From: a virus
Direction: 5' to 3' (one strand)
IMG/VR virus record: IMGVR_UViG_3300021957_000178
Span: 1 to 31,211 of that record
DNA: 31,211 bases
Position numbers and translations under genes: made by a program. Positions 9,234 to 17,862 of the stretch are shown here, in pieces. The notes beneath the pieces are model-generated. The model did not search any database, was not told the origin of the DNA, and worked only from the letters and a program-made list of their open reading frames with translations. Every line of letters begins with the position of its first letter. The stretch's first letter is position 1.

Positions 9234-12200
9234 TTAGTCGTTGTTTTCTGTTACTGTTATAGTTACGCTAGCAGGTGTAACATCTCCTGATATACTTGCT
9301 AGTCTCCCAATACCTTGTACCGAGAACTCTTTAGTATCTAAGTTTCTCAATGTTGTTTCTGTACCATGTATATAATTAAACCACTTACCTTCTTTACCTT
9401 TAAATTCATTAGCGAATCCTGACTGTAAATCTGTTTCTACAGATGAGTTGTACCATCCGTTAGTGGTAGCATTATTATAATATTGATCATCAGTTAGATT
9501 TTGTTGCCAGTAAGGCGTAGTGCCTTCATAGCTTAATGTTAAAAAACCTTTTACAACATCTGGTGCATCGTTGAATATTAATTTTAAGCTAGAGTTATAT
9601 TGAATGCCATAGAAATTGTTTCTAACTTGATTGTCATGAGAATACATCTCACCGTTTTTAAACGTGTAATAAACGTTATTTAAAGATATACCGTTTTCTG
9701 GTATATATGATTTTCTACTAGGCCAACCACCTACTTCTTCTTTGTAAGAAATAGTTTCATTACCTCTTCTTGTAACTTTCTGTGTTTGTAAGGATATATT
9801 ATAAGAATTCTTGTTATCGTCAAAAGAACCTATAGCTACTTGAGTGTTAGCTAGTCTATCACTAAAGAAATCACTCATACCTTTTTTCGATATTAACTCT
9901 ATACCATCTCTAGATAATCTAATAACAACTCCTCTAGCTCTATCAGTAAAGTAACTTCTGAAACCAAACTTAGCAAAACTTTCTGGGTTTAAGCTTATAC
10001 CAAAATCACCAACGTAAGGTACAGCTTGACCCAATACCGCGTTATTAGAAGTTACGTTAGCATTTCCATCAGCGTTAAATAAAGCGTCTTTGTTAGTTAA
10101 AACTTTTAACACTTTGTCTTCACACAACACGGTAACATCTGTGTCTCTAGTGTTTAGTTTTTGTATGCTCCCATAAGAAGGGTTTATATCTTTAGTTATA
10201 GATTCAGCCATTATAAATTGGTTTAACCTATTCACACTTGATGTTGAGTTAAATATCCCTGAGAATATTAAACCATTTGTTTTAACCTCTTCATTATATT
10301 GTTCAGCTACAGTACTACTAGCTTTAACACCTTTCTTTATATATGTAGCATTATAGTCATCTCTTATCCTATTAGACTCTACTCCATTAGCAAAAGAGAA
10401 ACAATTGTGGTAACCAAGCTTTATGTTATTTCCATGCGTAGACACATTGTATGCGTCACTAGCTTCGTAATAAATATCAAGTTCAGCTACTTCTTTAGGT
10501 TCTGTTTCCCATATACCTGGGTTATCAGTAGTAAAACCATCAAGATCGTCTTCATCTACATAAGTAGTACCTATCTGTATAGGCGTGTTGTTGTCGTAAC
10601 TACCTGTTATACTACTAATGTTATCTTCAGGCGCCCATATTATTGGTTTATCTAGCTTTATAGTAAATACAATAACTCTAGAACTAGCAAAAGTACCTGT
10701 TCTACCTCTACCACCTGTTGTTCTACCTTCATACATGATACAACCACCTCTCCTGTATCCTTTTATTTCATATACGTTCTCATCTGGGTCTCCTGGAAAT
10801 TTTATGTAATTACCAACCGTTTCTAGAGATCTAACAAAATCTTTAAACTCACCTTTTACTTGGTTTCCAAATTTTATCCATTCTTCCCAAACAACACCTC
10901 TTTGTCCGCTTCTAGTATTTCTAGCTTTCTTACCAAAACCATGGTAAGCTATCTCTATAACATTCTGGCCCTGTCTAATACCATAACCTTGTGTTGACTT
11001 CAAAGTATTGTGTAATGAAGCTCCGGAAGCATATTGAGGTCCTAGATTTCTATTAGAGTCAATATCACCTTCACCACCAAGATCTTTAAACCATTTCATT
11101 TTACCCCATCTAGCAATGTGCCAATCAGCACTAGCTCCTCCTCCATCACTTTTACTTTGTTTTTTCCAATAACGATACCTAGTACCTTGGCCACCAGCAG
11201 TGTCTTTTGTTCTAGACATAGTGGAATTACTACCGTTGACACCACCACCAATTTGCCAGAAATTAGTAGTAGCTAAAACCCTCATTTCATCAATGTTATT
11301 GAAGTTTAATACGTTTTGCTCTAGTACTGAATCTCTATATATTTTAGCAAAAAACCTTCCTTGAAATTCTGGTTTTAATTTTCTAACATTTTGAGAAATC
11401 TCAACTTCCATTTGAATACTCTGAACAGTATTATCACCACCAACTGTACCTAACCACTCGACATCAGACTCGTCAAATACTTTTTCTATCTCTATTTGCC
11501 AATACTTGTTATCAGGACATGTTATATTTGTACCTACATAATCTAACCCAGAAGATGAAGGTTCGTATCTTATATTAGCTACCTCATAATACTTAGTAAC
11601 TTGATTTCCTTTTTTAATTCTAACAAGTAAATCTGATAAAGTATGTACAGATGCTGTAGATAAGTCTATATCATCAGTACTACCACTTGTTCCTCCAAAA
11701 TTTGGTTTCCAAAGAACTCTTGGTATTCTTATTTTAGAAGTGCCTTTTTCTGGATAACCACCGTCAACGAATAAATTACCATTAGAATCAGCACCAACAA
11801 CACCTTTAGATACTTTTTGTATAGTTAAGAAATCAGGAGCTTCGTTTTCTATAGCTATTATTTTATACCTAGCTTCGTCTTCAACGAATAGATCGCTATC
11901 GTGTCTTTTCTTTAATATTATAAAAGTTTCTTCGTTAACTTTATTTCTCTCAGCGGAAGGAAATGCTAGCCAAACGTTCCCATCTTCAGCTGGATAATGT
12001 CTATCCATAGCTAAGTTGTAATATTCTGCAGACGTCTCTTTTATAAAATATTTGTAATGAGTAGCCCAATAAGGAGGCTCATTAAGTAGTTTTACTTGTA
12101 TAACATTCCAATTTACAGCCTGTGACTTGGCGAGCTGTATAGAGCCAGACGTATCTGTAAGAACAGGTGTCTCTCTACCAAAATCATCTCTATAAACAAC

Positions 12201-13691
12201 ACCTATTTGGTAAGTTCTCATTGATTTTATCGATCTACCTGGTGTTCTGACGTCGTAACCTTCTTGATCAGATTGAACTATCGATACGTTAAACTTAGGT
12301 GTTATCTCGTTATCGTTAACATCTTTTATATCGTACTGCTGAGTGTAGTTTCCGTAAAGTAATCTATTAGCAGTAAATTCTTGAGCTTTAGCTTTTTTAG
12401 GAACATTATCCCAAGGTCTAAGAAGTTGATTAGCTGGGAGTATTTTATATATTATCTCTGACTCTATAACTATTGAGTTAGAAAGCCACTCTTCGTCTGT
12501 ATTCTGTACGTTTCCTTTTATACTTTTTACAGTATATATATTAGTACTCTTGTCTTCTTTATATAGTATATCAACCTCAATAACATCCTTAGGCATTCTA
12601 CTTGTCTTGAAGTTAGATATAGTTAGCGTTTTTAAAGCGTTGACCATACCTTTATTATAACCCTTTTTAGGTAAGTAATCAAACTCTGAAGGTAAAAAAG
12701 CTACTTGGCTAAATGGTCCAATGGCTGAATATTGACCATCATCATACTTGTATCTATAAGCAAATCTAGGGAATTTAAACTCAAATAGTGATTTTTCTTC
12801 CATTAACACGACTTTCCAGTCGTTAGAACCACTAGTTATATCTTCAGATATAGAGTCCATATTAAGTAAAAACCCATTTGGTAGCTGTGGTAAGTCGTCA
12901 ACAACTGTAGCAATAACTTCATCGCTTTCACTTTCATCTAGTATTGTAAATTTTATTCTATCACCACTAGTTAAATTCATACTGTGTTGAAACACGAATA
13001 TACCATCTGAGTCAGGGTGTTGACCAGGGCTTAAAGGTTCACCGTTACTATCAGTAAAAGACTTACCTAAACAAACACTCTCGACTATACCGTCTCTAGA
13101 AGATGAAGACATTTCTAAAGTTGGAGCCTCTGTTGGTGATTTTCTTATAACAGTAACATCATCAAGAGTAAAATTATATGCTCCTGAACTAACACCATTA
13201 TGCGCTACTGTTAGCGTAGTGTGAGTAGAAAAGTCTGTAGATCCAGCTTTAAATTTAGCTATATCTATCATTTTTGGTTCCGAGTTGTTGTCTGTGAAGA
13301 ATAGTAAACCTTCTATTATATTAACACCTGTAATTAGATTAGCAGAGTTTAAATTTAGAACGTTAGCAGTGTCGATTAAGACAGGGGAAGAAGTTTTTGT
13401 ATATTGATCATATTCTATTATAGCATCAATAGAGCTACCTGTTACAAACCAGTATATTTTATCATTAGCTGAATCTCTACAAGAACCAATACATTTCCCT
13501 CCTGCTATGTTTATCAGGGAAGAATAAGCTAGTTTATTCCCAAGAACGTTTTGTATAGCTCCAACATCATCACCTTCTGAACTAGCTACTTGCACGTTTA
13601 AAGCGTCTCTATACTCACTTCTCGGAACTAATCTCTCGTCCAGATCTTTATTCATTCGACCCGCACGAAAATCTCGTTTGATTTCTGGCAT
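9234..13691 (-). CDS. Giant tail nozzle protein, crAss-like muzzle / 'stabilization protein' family
   Basis: At 1485 residues, this protein has an N-terminal signature, MPEIKRDFRAGRMNKDLDER followed by LVPRSEYRDALN and a GAIQNVLGN segment. I recognise this from the very long 'stabilization' or muzzle proteins of crAss-like phages and related marine podoviruses. Such proteins close the distal end of the short tail, in the position of T7 gp12 or P22 gp10. The body is repetitive beta-strand sequence with many aromatic and acidic turns, in keeping with beta-propeller and beta-sandwich modules. No peptidase or glycosidase motif is evident. The gene starts three bases after the stop of the upstream ring protein and ends one base before the next gene, so it belongs to the tail operon. 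Family membership is from memory of the N-terminal motif and size. Confidence 0.85.
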   Translation of the reverse strand: MPEIKRDFRAGRMNKDLDERLVPRSEYRDALNVQVASSEGDDVGAIQNVLGNKLAYSSLINIAGGKCIGSCRDSANDKIYWFVTGSSIDAIIEYDQYTKTSSPVLIDTANVLNLNSANLITGVNIIEGLLFFTDNNSEPKMIDIAKFKAGSTDFSTHTTLTVAHNGVSSGAYNFTLDDVTVIRKSPTEAPTLEMSSSSRDGIVESVCLGKSFTDSNGEPLSPGQHPDSDGIFVFQHSMNLTSGDRIKFTILDESESDEVIATVVDDLPQLPNGFLLNMDSISEDITSGSNDWKVVLMEEKSLFEFKFPRFAYRYKYDDGQYSAIGPFSQVAFLPSEFDYLPKKGYNKGMVNALKTLTISNFKTSRMPKDVIEVDILYKEDKSTNIYTVKSIKGNVQNTDEEWLSNSIVIESEIIYKILPANQLLRPWDNVPKKAKAQEFTANRLLYGNYTQQYDIKDVNDNEITPKFNVSIVQSDQEGYDVRTPGRSIKSMRTYQIGVVYRDDFGRETPVLTDTSGSIQLAKSQAVNWNVIQVKLLNEPPYWATHYKYFIKETSAEYYNLAMDRHYPAEDGNVWLAFPSAERNKVNEETFIILKKRHDSDLFVEDEARYKIIAIENEAPDFLTIQKVSKGVVGADSNGNLFVDGGYPEKGTSKIRIPRVLWKPNFGGTSGSTDDIDLSTASVHTLSDLLVRIKKGNQVTKYYEVANIRYEPSSSGLDYVGTNITCPDNKYWQIEIEKVFDESDVEWLGTVGGDNTVQSIQMEVEISQNVRKLKPEFQGRFFAKIYRDSVLEQNVLNFNNIDEMRVLATTNFWQIGGGVNGSNSTMSRTKDTAGGQGTRYRYWKKQSKSDGGGASADWHIARWGKMKWFKDLGGEGDIDSNRNLGPQYASGASLHNTLKSTQGYGIRQGQNVIEIAYHGFGKKARNTRSGQRGVVWEEWIKFGNQVKGEFKDFVRSLETVGNYIKFPGDPDENVYEIKGYRRGGCIMYEGRTTGGRGRTGTFASSRVIVFTIKLDKPIIWAPEDNISSITGSYDNNTPIQIGTTYVDEDDLDGFTTDNPGIWETEPKEVAELDIYYEASDAYNVSTHGNNIKLGYHNCFSFANGVESNRIRDDYNATYIKKGVKASSTVAEQYNEEVKTNGLIFSGIFNSTSSVNRLNQFIMAESITKDINPSYGSIQKLNTRDTDVTVLCEDKVLKVLTNKDALFNADGNANVTSNNAVLGQAVPYVGDFGISLNPESFAKFGFRSYFTDRARGVVIRLSRDGIELISKKGMSDFFSDRLANTQVAIGSFDDNKNSYNISLQTQKVTRRGNETISYKEEVGGWPSRKSYIPENGISLNNVYYTFKNGEMYSHDNQVRNNFYGIQYNSSLKLIFNDAPDVVKGFLTLSYEGTTPYWQQNLTDDQYYNNATTNGWYNSSVETDLQSGFANEFKGKEGKWFNYIHGTETTLRNLDTKEFSVQGIGRLASISGDVTPASVTITVTENND

Positions 13692-13694
13692 GCT

Positions 13695-14786
13695 TTAGTG
13701 TTTTATTTGTTTAGACTTACCTCTCATTACTTGAGTAAGTTCTTCTAATTTTAAATTTGATAATCTTAATTTAGCTGTTCTTATAGCTGCAAACTTATCT
13801 CTTTTAAATCTATTAACTAAGTACTCTTGCACGTTAGCTCTAGTAGATAAAATAGCATGCGCCATGTACTTATACATAGCTTCTTCAGCAAACTTATGAA
13901 CTATCATGTCAGCATCAGTACCTAAACTATCACTAATATATTTTAACACAACTGTTTTAGCATTCATATCAGAGCTAAAATGTATCATTCCTCTAGCTGT
14001 ATCTATATAGAAAACACCATTAGACTGAGCTGTTTCAGGATTTAAACCATATCTCCTACCTGAATCCGTTAGGTAATCGTACAAGCTAGCGCTAGGATCA
14101 GCTGAATCTATTTGAGCACTTCTACTAAAGTCTCTCCAAGAATCTGAATTTTGAGCTACTAGCAATGTACCATCGTTATCAAAAGAATAACCAAAATCGT
14201 CCTGCTGTAGTATAGCTGTTGGGTTGCTTGTTTTACCTGTTGGATATATTATATGTTCTATACCTGAGCTATCTTTCCATGCTACTTTAACATAGTTAAC
14301 ATAATCATGAGGTAGCTTCATAGTTAGTGAAGGTGGTATTTCTATTTCCTGTGACTTAGTAGATTTAAAAGTGTCGTAGCTTAACTCCTGCATACCTCTC
14401 TGTGCATGAAAAACAATATCTGATCTTCTGGCTTTAGGTATTATTTTATCTTCTCCTACGTAAGATATTATGAAGTTGTTTATTATATCGCTAATACTTA
14501 TAAATTGATAATTTCCAAATTGCTCTGGAAAATTAATTTGTCTAATCAATATAGTAGCGCCATTAGCAGGAGCTGTATCAAAAGTTAAAACACCTGTGCT
14601 GTTATTGTAAGGTGTTCCATCATACAAGGCTGTATTTACCTCTAAACCATCGATAAATACTTTAAAATCATTTATGCTAGTTGGTAAAGGAGAAAATGTT
14701 AAGGTGAAAGCAGTAGCAGAACCATTACCAGTAAAAGACTGAGAATTATTGTAGTACTGTTGTTGTGTTCCTGTGAATAAAGGCAT
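13695..14786 (-). CDS. Ring / tail-tube protein (crAss-like, P22 gp4-like) with an extra N-terminal beta domain
   Basis: This is a 363-residue protein. Residues 95-363 carry the crAss-like ring-protein signature: ISDIINNFIISYVGEDKI, RRSDIVFHAQRGMQELSYDT and EIPPSLTMKLPHDYVNYVK. In that family the protein forms part of the collar and tube below the portal, comparable to P22 gp4 or T7 gp11. Residues 15-88 add a beta domain, including FTGNGSATAFTLTF, FKVFIDGLEV and a G-A-TILIRQINFPEQ segment. It resembles the N-terminal module of T7-like tail fibres and other phage appendage proteins, and I would not expect it in the core family. The start is three bases after the upstream ring-protein stop. Structural assignment is confident; the role of the added domain, perhaps docking a fibre, is inference. 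Confidence 0.87.
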   Translation of the reverse strand: MPLFTGTQQQYYNNSQSFTGNGSATAFTLTFSPLPTSINDFKVFIDGLEVNTALYDGTPYNNSTGVLTFDTAPANGATILIRQINFPEQFGNYQFISISDIINNFIISYVGEDKIIPKARRSDIVFHAQRGMQELSYDTFKSTKSQEIEIPPSLTMKLPHDYVNYVKVAWKDSSGIEHIIYPTGKTSNPTAILQQDDFGYSFDNDGTLLVAQNSDSWRDFSRSAQIDSADPSASLYDYLTDSGRRYGLNPETAQSNGVFYIDTARGMIHFSSDMNAKTVVLKYISDSLGTDADMIVHKFAEEAMYKYMAHAILSTRANVQEYLVNRFKRDKFAAIRTAKLRLSNLKLEELTQVMRGKSKQIKH

Positions 14787-14789
14787 ATC

Positions 14790-15518
14790 TTATTGTTTTT
14801 CTTCTTGAATATCTTGTACGTTCTCTGTAGATGCTTGTTGGTATAAGTTAGGATCTTTAATTATAATCCCCGCTAAAGCTAATATTTTAAAAACTAAATT
14901 AGTTTCTTCAGCCTCGTGTAATTCAAAGTTAGTAGTAGAAGATGAATTGTATAGTGCTTGATTATTTACAACTACATAACCCCAAGCAACTTGAGTTGGC
15001 CTAGCTATGTAGTTACACACAACTGTAGAACTTGTAGGTATGGTTGTTGGATAAATTTGTATTGATCTATTTCTATTAATCTCTGTAGTCCCACCTATTC
15101 TAACATATACTGGGTAATTTAAAGTAGGTGCTGTTAATGGGGAAGCTAATATATGATGTACCTCGTTTTGATTTATTTTTTCTATCTCAACAAACCTACC
15201 ACAAGCGTCAGTATATAATTCACCCATTCTATAATAATCTGGCATAGTAGCAATCCCATCAGATCCCAAAACAACAACTGCTCTATATTTTTCAAATATG
15301 TCAATCTTTTCATCTAGAAGATCTATCATGTCTGAATAAGTAGTGTCATTTCCTGGTTGTCTAAGGAATTGATTTTTATCGTAAAAGTATTGCTCAAATA
15401 TATCCATCTGAGCTTGATTAGCTAATATATTAAACTCTTGAGGTGTTACATAACCTCTTTGTTCTTTATTAGCAATAGCTAAAACCCTTTGATATACTGT
15501 ATCTATACTTACTGCCAT
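14790..15518 (-). CDS. Ring / head-tail connector protein, crAss-like family
   Basis: This is a 242-residue protein. The opening MAVSIDTVYQRVLAIANKEQ, followed by RGYVTPQEFNILANQAQMDI, is the typical start of a ring protein that binds beneath the portal in crAss-like phages; T7 gp11-like tubular proteins occupy the same place. The C-terminal part is helical and acidic (EAEETNLVFKILALAGIIIK, then an ending rich in Q and E). The ATG at 15518 has an A-rich leader containing nine consecutive A bases instead of a Shine-Dalgarno motif. A stable hairpin lies upstream at 15542-15561. The next ring protein starts three bases after its stop. The two together would build the collar that carries the muzzle-like protein. 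Confidence 0.87.
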   Translation of the reverse strand: MAVSIDTVYQRVLAIANKEQRGYVTPQEFNILANQAQMDIFEQYFYDKNQFLRQPGNDTTYSDMIDLLDEKIDIFEKYRAVVVLGSDGIATMPDYYRMGELYTDACGRFVEIEKINQNEVHHILASPLTAPTLNYPVYVRIGGTTEINRNRSIQIYPTTIPTSSTVVCNYIARPTQVAWGYVVVNNQALYNSSSTTNFELHEAEETNLVFKILALAGIIIKDPNLYQQASTENVQDIQEEKQ

Positions 15519-15541
15519 AATTTTTTTTTATTTATAATAAC

Positions 15542-15561
15542 TAGGCTACCGAAGTAGCCTA
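15542..15561 (-). terminator. Perfect 8-bp hairpin with UUCG loop (terminator or mRNA-processing element)
   Basis: On the minus strand TAGGCTAC-TTCG-GTAGCCTA forms an uninterrupted 8-bp stem closed by a C(UUCG)G tetraloop, one of the most stable RNA loops. It begins 16 bases after the TAG stop of the 253-residue gene. The following RNA (GUUAUUAUAAAUAAA...) is AU-rich but lacks a continuous U-tract, so partial termination, 3'-end protection or processing is as likely as full termination. It separates the head genes from the tail-ring genes. Confidence 0.55.
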
Positions 15562-15577
15562 ACTACTATAAGGTAAT

Positions 15578-16339
15578 CTATTTTATTTTCTTTTGTATAC
15601 TCTCTAAAATTTCTATACCGTCATCTGTTTTAAACCAAGCAGCTAAAGCTGGATATGGTTCTTGATCAAATGGTACAGCCATTAGTTTTCTACCGTTTTT
15701 AGCCCAAGCAAAAGATCTACCATCTGGTGATAGTTTTATTACTTTTTGATCAACGGCTTTGTGAGCTATGTTTTTTAATTTAATGTTTTCATCTTGAATA
15801 ACTCTCAAAAACTGTTGCGGATTATTTCTAGCGAAAACTATTGTATCTCTTTTTATTTCTTTACTAGTCATGGAAGATACATTAGAACCAGTTTCAACTC
15901 TTAATAAAGCTTCACAATCGTCAATATCTAAAGAAGAAGCTATTTTTAAAGCCTCTATTTCCATCTCTAAGTAAGATAAATCAACTTCAGCTTCTTTAAC
16001 ATCATCTTTTTCGTAATAAGACTTACCATTTAATGGGTGATAAAGCGATAACAGTTTTTGTAAATTCTGCTTTTGCTTTGGCACCATTAGCTTTCCATCT
16101 CTAAAAAATATATGACCTAGTGTTACTGTACCTTTTTGCTCATCTACAAAAGGTGAGTTTTGGTTGGTTGCATATCTTAATTCCCTTTGAAGACCCTTAT
16201 CTTCATCAAACCATAATAAAGACTTTGCTCTACTGTGTTTTGCGGGTACTGTAAATAATAAAGGTGATTTGTTACCTTTTAATAAATAAACTCTATCTTT
16301 AATCTCCCAAGTGCTTGGAGTTGTATTTGCTTTTTTCAT
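15578..16339 (-). CDS. Conserved head-module protein of unknown function downstream of the capsid gene
   Basis: This is a 253-residue soluble protein. The N-terminal part (STWEIKDRVYLLKGNKSPLL, then KSLLWFDEDKGLQRELRYAT and SPFVDEQ) matches a family of unnamed proteins that I recall from crAss-like and other large Bacteroidota phages, often beside capsid genes. The middle is acidic and helical (residues 112-150), and the C-terminus ends with a DGIEILESIQKKIK helix. No catalytic motif is apparent. It is flanked by RNA hairpins on both sides: 16360-16395 after the capsid gene and 15542-15561 after this gene. Its mRNA level is therefore probably set apart from that of its neighbours. A minor head or connector role is inference. 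Confidence 0.85.
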   Translation of the reverse strand: MKKANTTPSTWEIKDRVYLLKGNKSPLLFTVPAKHSRAKSLLWFDEDKGLQRELRYATNQNSPFVDEQKGTVTLGHIFFRDGKLMVPKQKQNLQKLLSLYHPLNGKSYYEKDDVKEAEVDLSYLEMEIEALKIASSLDIDDCEALLRVETGSNVSSMTSKEIKRDTIVFARNNPQQFLRVIQDENIKLKNIAHKAVDQKVIKLSPDGRSFAWAKNGRKLMAVPFDQEPYPALAAWFKTDDGIEILESIQKKIK

Positions 16340-16359
16340 GATATAATATAATTTAATAA

Positions 16360-16395
16360 GGGTAATAATTACCCCCGTCAGTTCAACGAGGGTAA
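16360..16395 (-). promoter_or_regulatory. Mutually exclusive hairpins after the capsid gene (attenuator-like)
   Basis: On the minus strand, segment A (TTACCCTCG, 16395-16387) pairs with segment B (CGGGGGTAA, 16377-16369) in a 9-bp stem with one U-G pair and a 9-base loop. Segment B can instead pair with segment C (TTACCC, 16365-16360) in a short 6-bp hairpin with a 3-base loop. The two folds exclude each other. A run of U is weak (UUAUUACCCUUAUU). The element lies 20 bases after the capsid stop. Segments A and C also belong to a 14-base imperfect direct repeat on the plus strand at 16359-16372 and 16389-16402, with one mismatch. Confidence 0.45.
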
Positions 16396-16414
16396 GAATT
16401 ACACATGTTATTGA

Positions 16415-17839
16415 TTAGTCTCCAGTAACACCATCAGTATCTTTGAACAAGATAAAGTTGTTAGCAGCTTGAACACATAAACATCTTTCTGATAAGAAAT
16501 GAACGTTCATCGCATCTTCGTCGCTAGTGTAGTTACCACCAACAGATCCAGTGATCCAAGACTTCATTCTTCTATCATCCGCTTCAGAAGCTCTGTAACG
16601 TACGTGTAAGAATGGTCTTTTGATGTTTTTACCTAATTGTTGATCGTAAACAGTACTTGTTCCAGCAGGAACTAATACTCCTTGTACATCTCCAATTAAT
16701 CCTCTTGTAGTACCATCGTTTAGGTATTTCCAGTCAGACTTGTAAAAATCATAAGAACCTCTTCTGAATCCTGAGAATCCTAAGTTAATTGCCATATCTT
16801 CAGAGTTGTCAAATACACCATAAGATGTACCTCCAGTTCCGTAAGAATTTTGAGTAGCTAACATGTTATCGATTGCTAATGAAGTTCCTCTATTTAAGAA
16901 CATCATGTTTTCTTCGATAGCACCTTGCTTATCTAATTCTTGTAATACAACATCAAATTCAGCTAAACCTTCACCAGCTGCAGTAGATCCAAAATCAGGG
17001 TTGTTATAGATTAATCCTCTTTCTTCGATAGCAGAGAATAAACCTTGTGTACCATGATTTCCAGTACTAGCTAAAGCAGTGTCAAGTTGAGAAGAAGATA
17101 CTGGCTCAGCTTCAATCATCGCCATTTCTAATTGATCTTCAAATCTTAATCTTGCTTCGTGCTCAGACTTTAAGTACCATAAGTATCCTCCAGTTCCAGC
17201 TTCAGTAGTTACTTCTACCCAACCGATACTAGCAGTATCTGATCCATTAACGCTGTACTTGTCTCTTAAAATAATTGGCTTATTTGTAAAAGTAGTAAAA
17301 TCAGCATCTTTAGAGTTTCCTACGTTAGCAGAACCTTTCTTATACTCAGATCCATATACAAATACATTTAAACCAGCTACACCATCAGCACCTAATCCAG
17401 AGATATCAGCAGCAGTGTAAGGTATAGCGTTAATTGTAGTTGCAGAAGGAGTAGCGGTTACGTAACATTTTAAAGTATCACCACCTTTGTTAACAATAAT
17501 AGTATCAGCTACATTAATATTGTGAGCCTCACTAAAAGTAATTAAACCTGCAGAAACGTCAGTTCCAACAGCTCCAGTATAAGCAATGTGAATACGACCT
17601 TGCTCAGACCAAACAACTTGATCAGAAGCCATAGGCATTTCAGCTCCTACCATTTTCAAGAATCCTGCAACAGTTCTGTTACCGAATCTTTCAACTTCTT
17701 TTTCGTAAACTTCTGGTAGGAATTGTTTAGTAAAGTTGTAATCATTTCCTGTGATAGACAGGTAGTTTGACCCATATAAATCTTTTACAGGTCTTGGTGT
17801 TAGGTGCGCTAATGCAGCACCTGATGAATTAAAAGGCAT
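16415..17839 (-). CDS. Major capsid protein, crAss-like HK97-fold family
   Basis: At 474 residues this is close to the usual 470-500 for crAss-like capsid proteins. The signature region at residues 32-90 reads FTKQFLPEVYEKEVERFGNR, then TVAGFLKMVGAEMPMASDQV and VWSEQGRIHIAYTG. The GAEMP-x-x-SD-x-x-W-x-EQGR-x-H core is what I use to identify the family. The order scaffold, then capsid, matches a head-assembly operon. There is no Shine-Dalgarno motif; the leader is ...TTAAAATTAAAAATTATG. Most Ile codons that I read here are ATT or ATC, whereas the neighbouring genes strongly favour ATA, as expected for the most highly expressed gene. It ends in TAA and is followed by the hairpin element at 16360-16395. 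Confidence 0.93.
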   Translation of the reverse strand: MPFNSSGAALAHLTPRPVKDLYGSNYLSITGNDYNFTKQFLPEVYEKEVERFGNRTVAGFLKMVGAEMPMASDQVVWSEQGRIHIAYTGAVGTDVSAGLITFSEAHNINVADTIIVNKGGDTLKCYVTATPSATTINAIPYTAADISGLGADGVAGLNVFVYGSEYKKGSANVGNSKDADFTTFTNKPIILRDKYSVNGSDTASIGWVEVTTEAGTGGYLWYLKSEHEARLRFEDQLEMAMIEAEPVSSSQLDTALASTGNHGTQGLFSAIEERGLIYNNPDFGSTAAGEGLAEFDVVLQELDKQGAIEENMMFLNRGTSLAIDNMLATQNSYGTGGTSYGVFDNSEDMAINLGFSGFRRGSYDFYKSDWKYLNDGTTRGLIGDVQGVLVPAGTSTVYDQQLGKNIKRPFLHVRYRASEADDRRMKSWITGSVGGNYTSDEDAMNVHFLSERCLCVQAANNFILFKDTDGVTGD

Positions 17840-17862
17840 AATTTTTAATTTTAATAGTTAAA

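Noticed and set aside
10299-10809. Two overlapping plus-strand open frames (118 and 63 codons)
   Set aside because: They are antisense to the muzzle-like gene, and their translations are low-complexity Tyr/Val/Ser-rich or hydrophobic.
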